A stretch of DNA of 5,408 nt from a bacterium (lineage in GTDB: Bacteria > UBP14 > UBA6098 > B30-G16). Within the stretch, counting starts at the first letter, position 1, and each line of letters begins with the position of its first letter. The translations under genes were made by a program, and so were the position numbers. The stretch lies in the NCBI GenBank assembly GCA_030620455.1, contig JAUXEQ010000114.1:1-5408 (forward strand), given 5' to 3'. Below the pieces are notes generated by a model, which worked only from the letters and a program-made list of their open reading frames with translations, was not told the DNA's origin and did no database searches. Below, in pieces: positions 5,387 to 5,408 of this stretch.

Positions 5387-5408
5387 TTGTGTGACTTTGC
5401 ATAGGAAA

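Noticed and set aside
1..5408. CRISPR array, tRNA or rRNA gene, insertion sequence, integrase or attachment site
   Set aside because: No regularly spaced repeats, cloverleaf-like segments, transposase or recombinase motifs or terminal inverted repeats were seen.

Overview
The window is AT-rich bacterial DNA with compact genes and clear Shine-Dalgarno sites. It holds seven genes in three blocks. I cannot name the species. The gene content suggests a member of the Fibrobacteres-Chlorobi-Bacteroidetes (FCB) superphylum or a neighbouring candidate phylum such as KSB1, Zixibacteria or Latescibacteria. The clues are a KamA-type radical SAM protein with a non-classical C-terminus, a fibronectin-III lipoprotein ending in a domain I recall from those lineages, and a Tyr-rich secreted protein with a Ser/Arg tail. 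The lineage is inferred from recalled family resemblance, not from a search.

Block 1 (1-820, plus strand) is metabolic. It starts with the C-terminal end of a KamA-family radical SAM protein cut by the left edge. A complete methylglyoxal synthase gene (mgsA) follows, with all the known catalytic residues.

Block 2 (873-2696, minus strand, convergent with mgsA) is the SOS mutagenesis pair umuD then umuC. UmuD has an intact Ser/Lys dyad and an Ala-Gly self-cleavage site. UmuC has the metal-binding residues, a clamp-binding pentapeptide and the C-terminal DUF4113 region. Together they would form a damage-induced translesion polymerase (Pol V). The 250 bases upstream of umuD contain no gene. They hold a weak promoter candidate overlapped by an AGCAT-N5-ATGCT palindrome, a plausible LexA-type operator.

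Block 3 (2950-5188, minus strand) is a likely three-gene operon for exported proteins. In transcription order these are a lipoprotein with an FN3 domain and an uncharacterised C-terminal domain, a secreted Cys/Tyr/Trp-rich protein with a basic Ser/Thr/Arg tail, and a small acidic secreted protein with a D-x-D-x-N-G-x-D-D loop resembling thrombospondin type 3 calcium repeats. Each has an export signal and a ribosome-binding site. None has a function I can assign, so this is the least understood part of the window. The region upstream (5189-5408) holds a sigma70-like promoter with a palindrome between its hexamers, and an 11-base direct repeat that could be regulatory.

I see no tRNA, rRNA, CRISPR array, transposase, integrase or convincing intrinsic terminator.
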